From: Fragilariopsis cylindrus CCMP1102
Lineage: Eukaryota; Bacillariophyta; Bacillariophyceae; Bacillariales; Bacillariaceae
Assembly: GCA_900095095.1 (NCBI GenBank)
Contig: FMBT01000324.1
Location: 186,001-250,000 of the forward strand
DNA length: 64,000 nt
Reading direction: 5' to 3'
Positions 52,378-62,887 of the stretch are shown piece by piece. Below the pieces are notes generated by a model. It was not told where the DNA came from, made no database searches, and worked only from the letters and a program-made list of their open reading frames with translations. Every line of letters begins with the position of its first letter. Position 1 is the first letter of the stretch. A program made the position numbers and the translations under genes.

Positions 52378-53472
52378 TTTTACTACTTGATTTCTTTGTA
52401 ATTGTACGTGAATTGTGTTGTATCAATAAATGGAAGCTTTATGCATTTCTTTACCTTTCTGGTAATACCTGCCGTTTATTCTCGTTAAACTACGGTAAAT
52501 TTTTCGAGGAATTAGAGAAATTCAATCCAATACAGAACCAACGACGTCAAAACACACGATTGGCCAGCCAACTTCGGCGAGAATGTGACAGATCGATAGC
52601 GCGCGTTGACTGCTCGACTGAAAAACTATTTTTTTGTTATGATGGCACGCACGGTTTCATTTTACTATGAGTTAAATAATGTTAAAAGAATAACAACAAT
52701 ACAATGATCATATCTTGCTATTGTGGATTGGTCAGACTGCAAACAAAAGAGGGTCAGAATGGAAATATCAGCAGAGAAGCAGCATCTTTTAAAGAAGAAC
52801 CTCCAATAGTAGACTGCTTAGTCATGATCTTCTAATCATTGGCTGGCTTACACTTGCCCATCCATTTCACCATTATTTGTTTTTTTCACAAACAGCAAAG
52901 ATAATTCTTAGAACCAAGTATTTGGATGGAGAAACATTTTGGTGCCAGCAATCCTTGCTCATTGAGAGCCTTCAACAATATGATATGATGATTGAATTCA
53001 AAAAATCTTCCAAACCATTTTCAGACTTGATGTACTACACCAATGCAGAGTTAACAAAGGGAATGTAACTGATCCACCTCCACTTTCAAAAATAGGCTGT
53101 ATGGGAAATGAATAGAAAACTCATCCTATGCTTAATTCTTAATAGTTACTTGTTAGGTGGCACTGCATTATTAGTACCTACTACAACTCGATGTCTTGGG
53201 AATAATTTAGAGGATGCAATATTTTAAATTTTTCATATACATTTTTATCCACGTATGAACGGATTTCGAATTTGTTTTCGAAAAGATTTCGTTGTTTCGA
53301 TTTTCTTCAAAAATAACATCGAATCATTAGTCATTTTCATCATCTCTATCGTCTATCATTGTCTATGTCACTGCATATATTGAAAACAATCTGACATATT
53401 GAAACAATTTGAATTGAGAGTTATTACTGTCATACATACCTTTCGAATTATTAAGCTTACTGATAATATAAA
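52378..53472. other. Divergent intergenic region with possible coding remnant
   Basis: Upstream of both the 52377 gene and FKBP12. A plus-strand stretch at about 52877-53068 reads like protein (KYLDGETFWCQQSLLIESLQ) but starts and ends without context, so it may be a remnant. The 18-base string ATTTTTATCCACGTATGA near 53242 recurs near 56176. Confidence 0.5.
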
Positions 53473-53862
53473 ATGGGCGTCGATAAAGAAGATATTTCCC
53501 CAGGAGATGGAACTACATTCCCCAAGAAGGGAGATCAGTTGACGATGCACTATACTGGAAAACTTTCTGAGAATGGAAAGGAATTCGATAGTAGCGTATC
53601 AAGAGGTAAACCATTTCAATTTGTAATTGGTATAGGTCAGGTCATACAGGGATGGGATGAGGGTGTAATGAAAATGTCTCTTGGTGAAAAGGCCAATCTG
53701 AAGATCTCGTCAGATTATGGGTACGGATCACGTGGAGCACCAGGTGCAATTCCACCGAATGCTGACTTAACGTTTGAAGTGGAACTATTGGCGATTGGAA
53801 CTAAGAATTCTCCAAACTACACCGGCAGTAGCAGCAGTGGTGGCAACTGTACTGTCATGTAG
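53473..53862 (+). CDS. FKBP12-type prolyl isomerase with C-terminal CaaX box
   Basis: Peptidyl-prolyl cis-trans isomerase and potential rapamycin/FK506 receptor. 129 residues, no intron, no presequence, so cytosolic. The FKBP fold covers residues 3-108 with the usual active-site residues: Tyr27 (MHYTGKL), Phe38-Asp39 (KEFDSS), Val57-Ile58 and Trp61 ([10 protein letters not shown]), Tyr84 (DYGYGSRG), and Phe101 (LTFEVELL). Unlike the 108-residue canonical protein it has a Ser/Gly tail ending GNCTVM: CTVM fits a CaaX farnesylation box (final Met). Inference: a membrane-tethered FKBP12. It lies among, but is unrelated to, the minus-strand membrane-protein cluster. Confidence 0.93.
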   Translation: MGVDKEDISPGDGTTFPKKGDQLTMHYTGKLSENGKEFDSSVSRGKPFQFVIGIGQVIQGWDEGVMKMSLGEKANLKISSDYGYGSRGAPGAIPPNADLTFEVELLAIGTKNSPNYTGSSSSGGNCTVM

Positions 53863-54133
53863 ATATTTTTTCATTCGTCCCGTCGACAACTACATTATGC
53901 AGTAATCAGAAATGCTTCATATCCTACTTGCATAGTATTCTTATGTGAATCTATGAAGTTGACACACTCAGAATTAACAACCAAACAATTAATAACGGGA
54001 AAAGTTTTTCGTTCGTGATGAGTTCTATTATTCTTGGTAAAAGTACTATTGAATAGATTATAGATTAAAATATTAGTAGCAGGACATATAATTCTAAATT
54101 TCCGCTTATTGTAAATAGCTAGCTTCATTAATT

Positions 54134-55257
54134 CTAATTACAACTTGAAGATATCCTGAAGGTATTTCCAATCCCGTACGCTAAGAATGTACCATCACCA
54201 TCTGCATTGTCTCGAAGTAAGAGAATTATAAATTCTCCAAAACCTGATACGTTAAACATTGTTGCCTCACCATTACCATCAACAGGATCACTACAAAATT
54301 GATTCCCACATGACCATAACCAAGCAAGAGGATTATCAGAAATATCTGATAACTCCAAGCTCGAAGCAGGGTAAATTCCTATCCAATCAAGGGATGTCGC
54401 ATCACAATTGTTGAATGATATTTCAATATCATCGCCGTTCTCGTAACAAGTATTTGTAGTCGCTATAGATGATACACATGAAAAAGGTGGAGGTGCGGGT
54501 ATTGCTTGTGTTGTTGGTGAAACTGTAGACGGAGACCATGTTTGAAAGTCTATTGTTAAAGGGGTAGTAGATGGATCCAAAGATGGAGATCGCACAGTGA
54601 CGGTAGGCGTAGTGGTAGATATGTAAGTTGGATATGACGTTGGTGTAATGTCATCACTTGGCAGACCTGTTGGTGAGGTCGTGCTTATCCTTTTTGTTGG
54701 AGAGTTTGTAGGGGAGTACGTAGGCGATACAGAAGTCAATGAAGATGATGATGTTGGTACAATTGTTAGTAGGGTACTTTCTTTTCCAGTAGGGGGAGAT
54801 GTTCTTGATTTCGTCGGTGAAGTAGATAGAGGCAATGTGGTCACTACGTCTATTGATTCAGGACTCGAAGGACTACTAGTAGGAGTGTTCGTAGTAGTTG
54901 CGGAGCCAACTGAGGATGATGATGAGGATGATGATGATGAAGACTTTGGTGACATATTTCGGGACACGATTACTGCCGTAAAAATGGAGGCACCAATCAT
55001 AACAAAAATTAAAAATGTCATAATTTGAGTTATCGAAAAACAACATATGAATTTTTGGTTATCATCGTCACTGTCGTTCCTTTCTTTATTACGTTGCACT
55101 GTTGATATCTTTTTTGGACTTTGACTACTAGATGACGAAAAATCATTTTCTCCCATACTTGTGGTCCATGTATATATATTCGAAGGACCTTCCGTGATAA
55201 ATACAAAACCTGGTATTGGCATTGGAATACTTGTGGGCTCTGCTACAATATCTTCGC

Positions 55258-55296
<39 letters not shown>

Positions 55297-55861
55297 TATA
55301 ATTATCAGCAGCAGCATCGCCTTTATTATTCGATTGATTACTTGGACGATTTTGACGCTGCTGCTGCTGTTTCCGGTGGTTCTCCTTCTGATGTTCCTTT
55401 TGCTGGTGTTCCTGCTGCTGCTGATAAGGATATCGCGCTGGATGAAATATTGTTTCTGTCGCAGGTGATAATTCTTCTTCATCATCATTATCATCATCCG
55501 TATCCCCCATCAGATTAACCTTGGAAAGCCCTGGAAAGATCGATTCATCTTCGTCGTCGGTGTAGATATTATCAACGGTATTATTCTCGTCCTGCTGACT
55601 GAGACCGGATGTATTAAGATCTCCAAAAGCAACTGACGTTGGTGATTTTCGTAAGAGATTTGAATCCTTTCGTCGATCATGATGATGGTCTTCGTATTTT
55701 TCGTATTCAAGCATATCACCAAGTGTAGAGTCACCAATTAAACTATCTTCCGTGATACGCTTCGTCATCATGGAACGAAAGTACTCTAGCTCGGGGTTGT
55801 CTGTCCAAACTATAGCTGATTCCACATCAGATATGTCATCAATTACTTCACCGCCGTTCAT
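54134..55861 (-). CDS. Type II membrane protein with DWIGIY module (cluster member)
   Basis: I chose the Met at 55861 over 55945 because the 28 extra residues are only Ser-rich and because DDISDVESAIVW then matches the start of the LRR cluster gene; this gives 575 residues. The cytoplasmic part is acidic with Gln-rich and poly-Asp runs (from CAT repeats). A membrane helix (ITQIMTFLIFVMIGASIFTAVIV) follows ICCFS. A long Ser/Thr/Pro stalk with TSPT and SPTNSPT repeats probably carries O-glycans. The terminal module runs CVSSIATTNTCYENGDD to ISSSC with SFNNCDATSLDWIGIY, AWLWSCGNQFC and EFIILLLRDN. The module closely matches those at 41885 and 45792. Function unknown; a surface-exposed protein is likely. 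Confidence 0.8.
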
Positions 55862-57799
55862 TCTTTTACTGTTGCAATTAGTAAGTTCAGTTCTGGGCAG
55901 CGAAGAAACAGAAGACGACCGAGAGATCGAAGATGAGAAAAACAAGACAATGAGATGGACAATCTACTAGAGAGAGAGTGTGACGAGGAATCGAGAAATT
56001 TCGAAATACATACCGGTAGTAACTGAAGTGAGAAAAGGAGACGACAGCAAAATTTATCGTAAATTTATCTGCTTATTTATTAGACAACGAACACAACCCC
56101 GACTCAATTTGAATTGATTGATACACATACAACGTGAAGAAATGTCGGTCAGCACTATTTGCGACTATTTGCGACTTAAATTTTTATCCACGTATGAGGT
56201 TCAGATTTTGGTACCAGTCAGTGAAAACATGGAATTTTGCGTCCAAACAACTAAGATAAATTTGTGGAAGGAAGAAATTCCATCATCCTTACAGAAAGAT
56301 GAGTGCCCTGCTGCTATAACATTTTCATTTTTACTCTACACTGATTGCATCTCAATCATTGTGCATTCACCCACCCGTATATTGCTATACTTTTAACATA
56401 TACCATACCAACTTGTTTTCTCTGAACATCTTTGAGCTTGTCGACAACATCGCAAATCACTCGGAATCCCTAGCTGAGTGCAATTGGTGTAGATCCAGGT
56501 AATAATTAGCATAATAATTGTGGTTTTTTTCATGTTGTCATCATAATAATAGAAAATGGAAACTGGAATAATCATAGGAAGAATTGCCATCCAGAAGATG
56601 CCAATGTATGTTCCAGCTACTAAATCAATATGCTATTGTTGTCAGAGATTGGGCCGGAGGGGTTGCTACTACTGAAGATTGGTGTTGAATGTGGATCAAC
56701 TGATGCTGACAGCCAACAAAGGATATGTCAACCACTGCATAATGACAATTGTAGTCATCAATTTAGATTCTATTGGATAGTGTCAAAATATGCACTAACA
56801 TCAGTTGCAGTAGATTATGTATCAATTATTGGTGACCTCAGGATAGTCAATTTGATAGGGACTTTGTTTTTCATGGGTAGATTGGAATATCTACATAGTT
56901 GGTTGATTGTATTTCTACAAAATAGTCTGTGGGCATAATTTGAGAAGAGAGGATACAAAATCTAATGCTACCCTTCCTGTAGATAGAAGTCCGGTGGTGG
57001 TAGATATTCCTTTAATTGATGTCTGTGCAGCAATACTACTCATACAATCAACGACCAACCAACCATTATCATTCCAAATTGAATGGCATGGATCATGGTG
57101 GAAGGAGATCGCATGTGCAATGACAATTATGATGAAGGCAAAGACAAAGACAACAGCAGCAACAAATTGATACAAACTACAACTCCTATTTGATGACATG
57201 AGTTGCTGTCTCATATCTTAATTATATAAGCCTCATCTCACAAAGTAGTGACATTTTAAACAAAAATAGAAAATAGAAATAATGCATAATATAAAAAAAT
57301 GTAAAATGGAAATGGAGATTTGGGGGAGACGGTTGTCTTGATTTTTTTCGTAATGTTTTGCGCGAAAATTGATTCATTCTTTTTTTTCAAAGGAAGCAAG
57401 GAGTGACAGCAGTGTTGCTTTTTTTTACTGGAGTTGTACTTCGTAGTTTATTCGATCCCGTACTGAAAGTAACGTTACTGGGAGTACAGCTTGCATGAGC
57501 ACTGTAAATAATTGTCATAACACTATCGGATAGTATTAACAATGATAGCTTCTTGCTACTTGATGTCTCCTTACAAGTATCAGATATCTAATATAATTGA
57601 ATTACATCTATTATCACTTTAATTCTCCCCGCCGCTGTCGATTGGTTGATTCGGTCTCGGCAAGATTACTTTGTTAGACAGAGTTCGCAATAAACGATAT
57701 ATCAAATTCCGTCGACAAAAAAATATTGAATACCGCCACCGACCGATTAAAAACTATCTGACTTTTTAAATACTGTGCACAACAACAGCAACAACAACA
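55862..57799. other. Spacer with possible degenerate membrane-protein gene
   Basis: About 1.9 kb. On the minus strand, frames at 57214-56915 (hydrophobic FVFAFIIIVIAHAIS, then STTTGLLSTGRVALDFVSS) and 56590-56393 (ILPMIIPVSIFYYY, IIMLIITWIY) look like parts of a multi-pass protein, but the sequence between them has many stops. I treat this as a likely decayed gene with low confidence. The rest is AT-rich and includes the promoter of the NAK-type kinase. Confidence 0.35.
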
Positions 57800-60219
57800 A
57801 TGTCGGGTGGTGACGGTGGTCTTGGGACAACTCTCGTTGGCGAAAAAATTACTATTGGTCAGCTGAATGTGACTGTAACGAATCTAATCGGAGAAGGTAA
57901 GTTGAAAAGTGATGACATGACAGGACGAGGGTTATTTGTATCTTACAAAAATTCAGCAGAGTATATCTCACCATTAAGGAAAATATGCGTCGACACGAAA
58001 AATGACAATGACACCCAACTGCATTGTAAATGACACGTCACAGGTGGTTTCTCGTATGTATATCTTGTCAAGGACACCGACGGTGGAAACCTGGTTGGTT
58101 CATCACATCATTCGAATAATGAAAGAGAAGTATCACCCAATAGAAACAACACTGGATCGGAAAAATATAATGACGGAATACCTAAAGGAGGGCCCTTAGT
58201 ACTAAAAGTAACATCAATACACTCTAGAGCACAGCGTGATATTGCAGAAAAGGAAGCCAAGTTACTATCTAGACTATCGCATCCGTCGATTGTAAAAATG
58301 TACAACGCGTGTTACAGGACAGCATCTCAACAGCAATCTGGAAAGCGTGGGAAAGATCAATCTAATACAGGAAAAGAACGACCACAGCATTTAATATTAA
58401 TGGAATATTGTGAGGGTGGTCACGCTTTGGATGTATGTAACAAATTAGCATCACAAGGACAACGATTTGATCTTAGCACGTTGATCATTGCATTTGGACA
58501 AATATGCAACGCGGTTAGTTATTTACATGCACAACGACCACCTATTGTTCATCGTGATCTAAAGCCTGTAAATTTTTTAGTTAAAAATGGTGCATATAAG
58601 CTTTGTGATTTTGGATCGGCTGTGTTTGGTCACGTCGATTTACGAACTCCGAAGGCCCGTTCCGATGCAGAAGATGTCGTTCAAAAAACGACGACACAAA
58701 TGTTTCGAGCACCTGAAATGATCGATCTTTTTGTGACCAAGAAACTAACGCAATCGTGAGTAGCTCTTTTTTTGTTCTGCTAGCTTCTTTTTTGGTGCAT
58801 GAATGTTGATTGAATCAATCTGATGGTTGAATGTGTTGAAGTCGTGATGTTTTATTGATTTGTTGTTGAAACCTAACGGGTGTAAGTGTGATTCGCATGA
58901 CACTAATATATTGATCATTCTATTGACTTATAAATTGATCGGTACTTGCACAAAAATTCAAACAATATTATAAAACCAGAACTGATGTGTGGGCTCTAGG
59001 TTGCTGCTTATATTCCCTAGCTTTCCTGCAAAATTGCTTCGAGGAAGGTTCAAATCTTGCTATCCTGTCTAGAAAATATACAATCCCAGACGACAATCCG
59101 TACGGCGATGGTTTGGTTGAGCTGATAGATAGAATGTTAGCAGTTGACTATAAAGCCCGGGCAGATATGACAGAAGTTATCTTATGTCTCTCAGCTGTAT
59201 ATTCGGGACGACCACTACCGCCGAGAAAGAAAAATACTCGATCTTCGAAGTCAGATGAAAAGGAGTCAAGTAAGAAATCGGTAGAAACTACCCAAAAAGA
59301 GACAATAGGGAAATTTCGAATCGACTCTCAAGGATATCAGGAGAATATTTATGATCCAACCAAAGCAACAGAAGCGAAAAAGTTGGCTTCCAATTCCGTA
59401 GCAGCTCGACGGAAACGGGCCGCTGCATCATCATCATCATCATCGTCAGCCGTCACCTCTAAAATTTCGGGTGGCCCGTCTGCAACAATCGCTACCGCCA
59501 CTGCCGCACCTACTCCGGTACCAGCGCCGGTGGGATTACCGTCATCAAAAGATTCTCTTACTTTTAGTTCCATTCAAGGGTCAGAAGAGAACAATAATTC
59601 GGATGTTGCCTTTTCATCCTTCGGGGACCTAAGTCGTGAGTTTTCCACTAGTCAAAGTAAAGGGGACGTTGCTTTTTTCCAAGCTTTTGATAACGCCAAA
59701 GAAGGACAAAAACCTAAAGGGAATGATGGATTCGATGCTAACGCTTTCGGAGCTACAGGGTGGGACGAAAAGGCTGACGGCAATGGGATAAACAAAGTAC
59801 AAACCTCATCGACGAATAAAAACGATAATCTTGATAGTAACGGAGAAAAGACGAAGAAAGACGGATCAGACAATCCCCGTACAAAGTCACGGAGGAAACG
59901 AGAAGGGGGAGGGCGGTCTCGAGCAAATCGGGATGTCGAAGCAGGAATGGAGACTTTAAAAATAAACAATAATGATGACGCTGGAGCTGGTGCTGGTGCT
60001 AGTCGACGACCAAGAAGTTCTAGAGGTGAAGAAGATAAAGAATCGAGGCTGCGTAAAAGATCGGGAAGTTCGAAACGGAAAGCACGAGGACCGCGACCTT
60101 CTACCACAAAAGCAGTTGATGAGACAGGGATTTCCGTCGATGACGACGAAAAGAAACCTTCGAAACAAAATAACATTCGGAATATATTCAATCGAAAGCA
60201 AGGGAGTCAAGATCCTTAA
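57800..60219 (+). CDS. NAK-family protein kinase (AAK1/GAK-like)
   Basis: Three exons, 57800-57896, 58044-58755 and 58980-60219, join to 682 residues (introns 147 and 224 bp). Intron 1 splits the glycine loop: NLIGEG joins GGFSYVYLVKD. Other motifs are VLKVTSIHS (catalytic Lys), EKEAKLLSRLSHPSIV, ILMEYCEGGHALDV, IVHRDLKPVNFL, KLCDFGSAV and TTTQMFRAPEMIDLF. Intron 2 precedes TDVWALGCCLYSLAF. The T-x5-RAPEMIDL activation segment and the hydrophobic CCLYSLAF are Numb-associated kinase hallmarks. After residue about 330 the chain is Ser/Lys-rich and basic, with Phe-containing clusters (AFSSFGDL, FFQAFDNA, FDANAFGATGWD). Family members phosphorylate AP-2/AP-1 medium chains in clathrin-coated vesicle transport. 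That role here is inference. Confidence 0.92.
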
Positions 60220-60805
60220 GCTGGGGAATTACTACCGTCGAAGCTCGAAGCGAGTTGGCTAATTTATGTCTATTACTACACTAGTTGTAATTTATAGTTG
60301 ATAAAACTGTAGCTACTATATAGTATCATATATCTGTCTCTATTGATTGTCGCACCAATGCACACTGTACCATCTAGTCAACACGGAACCATAATACCAG
60401 GTTGTAAAATGGTAGGCAACATCATCAGTCATTTACCTGGCAACGTAATCTATCTCTAGTATTTATGATATTCCCGTTTTACCTAAACCCTCACTTGCCG
60501 ACAAAAAGTAATAGGTCCAAAGCATAAGTAAAGTGCTACGAGATCAGTGGGACAATTGGTTGCATTGTCATACGCACATAGTAGTTTTTCATAATAGTGT
60601 CTTGTTTGTGCATGCAAAACAACGTCGTTCGTTATTGAGATAGATAGATATTGATTGATTGATTGATTGATTGATTAATTCTGGCTCAGCATTTGATTCC
60701 TATCTATCACTGTAATTGATTTATGGTAGTGTCTCGTTTGTGCAGCAACACTACGTCGTACTACTACTGCACTGCAATTGGAACATCGTTTGTTGGTGAG
60801 ATAGG

Positions 60806-60837
<32 letters not shown>

Positions 60838-61346
60838 CTGGTCCAGCATTCTTCATATCTAATACTATAATCAATCTATGATTTTGTCTCGTTTGTGTAG
60901 CAAAACTACATCGTACTACTACTGCACTGCATGCAATTGGAATACTAGTTTGAATAACTACTTTAATTTCTTATAATTATATTATTATCATGGTTATGAA
61001 TCTATAGTATATGCCTCATGGAAGTCTCCGTCAAGTAGACTTCTCTCTGGGTAATGGTTGTGGTAGTACTTAATAATAGTATTTGATTGATATAATCAAG
61101 TAGGAAAAGCAACTCTCTTCTCCCCTTGTCGTCCCCATAGAACCGAATCGGACCGGGCGTTCTTTTTTAAAACGATCGTAGATTTATATTTGTTGCTCTC
61201 AGTTGTTGTCGTTATCAAAGTTTGTGCTGCCCTTTCAAAGAGTCAGCAGAATACAATGTAAGAAATGATAGAATCAAAGGTTTGATTTCATTCATGGATC
61301 TGAGTTGCTGTACAGTACGATCTGTCGTCACATATTGACGAGAAAA
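60220..61346. other. Convergent spacer with degenerate tandem repeats
   Basis: About 1.1 kb between convergent genes with no coding signal. It contains the repeat array at 60596-60945. Confidence 0.6.
60596..60945. repeat. Degenerate tandem repeat array with ATTG microsatellites
   Basis: Three partial copies of a unit of about 130-160 bases. Each has a GTGTCTYGTTTGTGCA block (60596, 60728, 60884), and an ACGTCGT or ACTACTACTGCACTGCA block follows. A GATTGATT microsatellite (60652-60676 and 60808-60836) and TTCTGGYYCAGCATT complete the unit. Confidence 0.75.
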
Positions 61347-62887
61347 TTAAAAGTCGTTGCTCAATGTCAAGCTCGCTACTCCTCCGTAACGGCTGCTAGT
61401 GTACTTTTTGTTAACTGCACGAAGCTCCTGTGCCGCATTAGCCTTCTCGTTCATGACAGCTTTAGCAATCGGCATGATATCTTCCTCGCGATATTTAGCA
61501 TATTTCAATAGCGTTGGACTCCAAGAATTGCGACCAACTGTGCGCCGTGCGATGAATACCGCCGCTGCTGCAAGTTGACTTGGAAGGTAATGAAGTAAGT
61601 TGTAGGACTGAAGAGTACCATCTAAGATGTAACAAGAGAGTTGCACAATACGCTTATCAGCATGAGCAGCTTTCAAGAATCGGACCAAGAATGCATGAGC
61701 AGAAGGGATGGTGATATTGTATTCAAGTGTTTTCAATATCTTTTCTTCCATTTCAATAATCTGGAAGAAGATAACAATAAGAGAAAGAAATGAAATCGTT
61801 GAGAAACACGAAACGAAATGAAATAAAACCAAATAGGGTATACAATAGTGTTTTCAAGTACAGCTACGTTAATATTGTACATACCTCGGTACGAGTATAA
61901 GCGCGGTCGCAAATATACACCAAATCCCGTAGCTCAGGTGGATAAATCTCTTCATACTTCGAAGCGATTAAGAGAGAGGTTACACCAACAAGTTGAAGTC
62001 TAGGACGAGATACCTCTTGACGTTCGAGGTAACGATCGATTAGATTAATAGTAAGATACAAAGTTTCCGGTACCAGCTTGAACTTCAAATGAACCTCGAC
62101 TAACCAGTCGACAAGAATGGATCTCATACGTTCGTTGATGTGGGTTTGGTTGTCCATGTATAGTGGACGGACAGAAGTGCTACCTTCCTTGAGTCGAAAA
62201 TGTTCGTACATATCCTGGACGTATTCAGTTGCACAGAGTGGATCTTCTGCATCACGTTCATCGATGTTATCCGATGGTCCCATTTGATAACTAGATGGAT
62301 TGGAAGCGATGACTGGATTTTCTGGTTGAGTGCTGATAGTTCTATGCATGACACGTTGACGAGACTGAAGTTCTCGTTGTTGATTAACCTCCTCTGCTGG
62401 ATCGCGTTGCTCCAATACGATGGGCTGGTGGTTGTTGTGCTGATAGCTATTTGGTTGTTGTCGATTTACTGGAACGAACTCGGTACGGGCCTCACGCTTT
62501 TCTGGTAAAACATTTTGACCAGGCTTGCCACTTTTTTCGACAGGGTTAGCGTTTGTTAAATCCTGTTAATAAAATAAAAACAGAGAGAGTAAAAGTATGT
62601 GAGTTTACTTGACTGAGTGTCGATAATATATTGAAAGTCTCGCTACTCTAGTAAACCACTGAACCAATAAAGTCGAATGGAAATCGAAACGCTACCGACA
62701 GACGACGGAACGTCCTCCCAAAAAGCATCGTCGTTATTCGTATCTAATTGTACTGATGTATGATCTCAACACCCGAATGAAATGAATTCATCTTCAACTT
62801 AAAATAACTCACTCTGAATGCCCCACGCCGAGAATTATTCCCAGTGATTGATTGCGATCGCGTATTAACGGTATTAGAATGAAACAT
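61347..62887 (-). CDS. B-type mitotic cyclin
   Basis: Regulatory subunit of a mitotic cyclin-dependent kinase. Exons 62887-62813, 62562-61885 and 61760-61347 join in phase 0 throughout (GTGAGT and GTATGT donors; introns 250 and 124 bp) to 388 residues. Exon 1 ends in RRGAFR and exon 2 begins DLTN, giving RGAFRDLTN, a destruction box with Phe in place of Leu. The N-terminal 110 residues are disordered. Cyclin_N follows: YVQDMYEHFR, then MRSILVDWLVEVHLKFKL and ETLYLTINLIDRYL, then LQLVGVTSLLIASKYEEIYPPEL. Cyclin_C begins IIEMEEKILKTLEYNITIPSAHAF and holds SQLAAAAVFIARR. The length is typical of B cyclins. Expected to act in nucleus and cytoplasm at G2/M and to be degraded by APC/C. Confidence 0.93.

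Noticed and set aside
55243-55518. Poly-His and poly-Met frames opposite the 54134 gene
   Set aside because: They read through a CAT/ATG trinucleotide repeat that codes poly-Asp on the minus strand in the real gene.
56118-56396. Plus-strand 92-codon frame
   Set aside because: No recognisable motifs and poor composition; probably chance.
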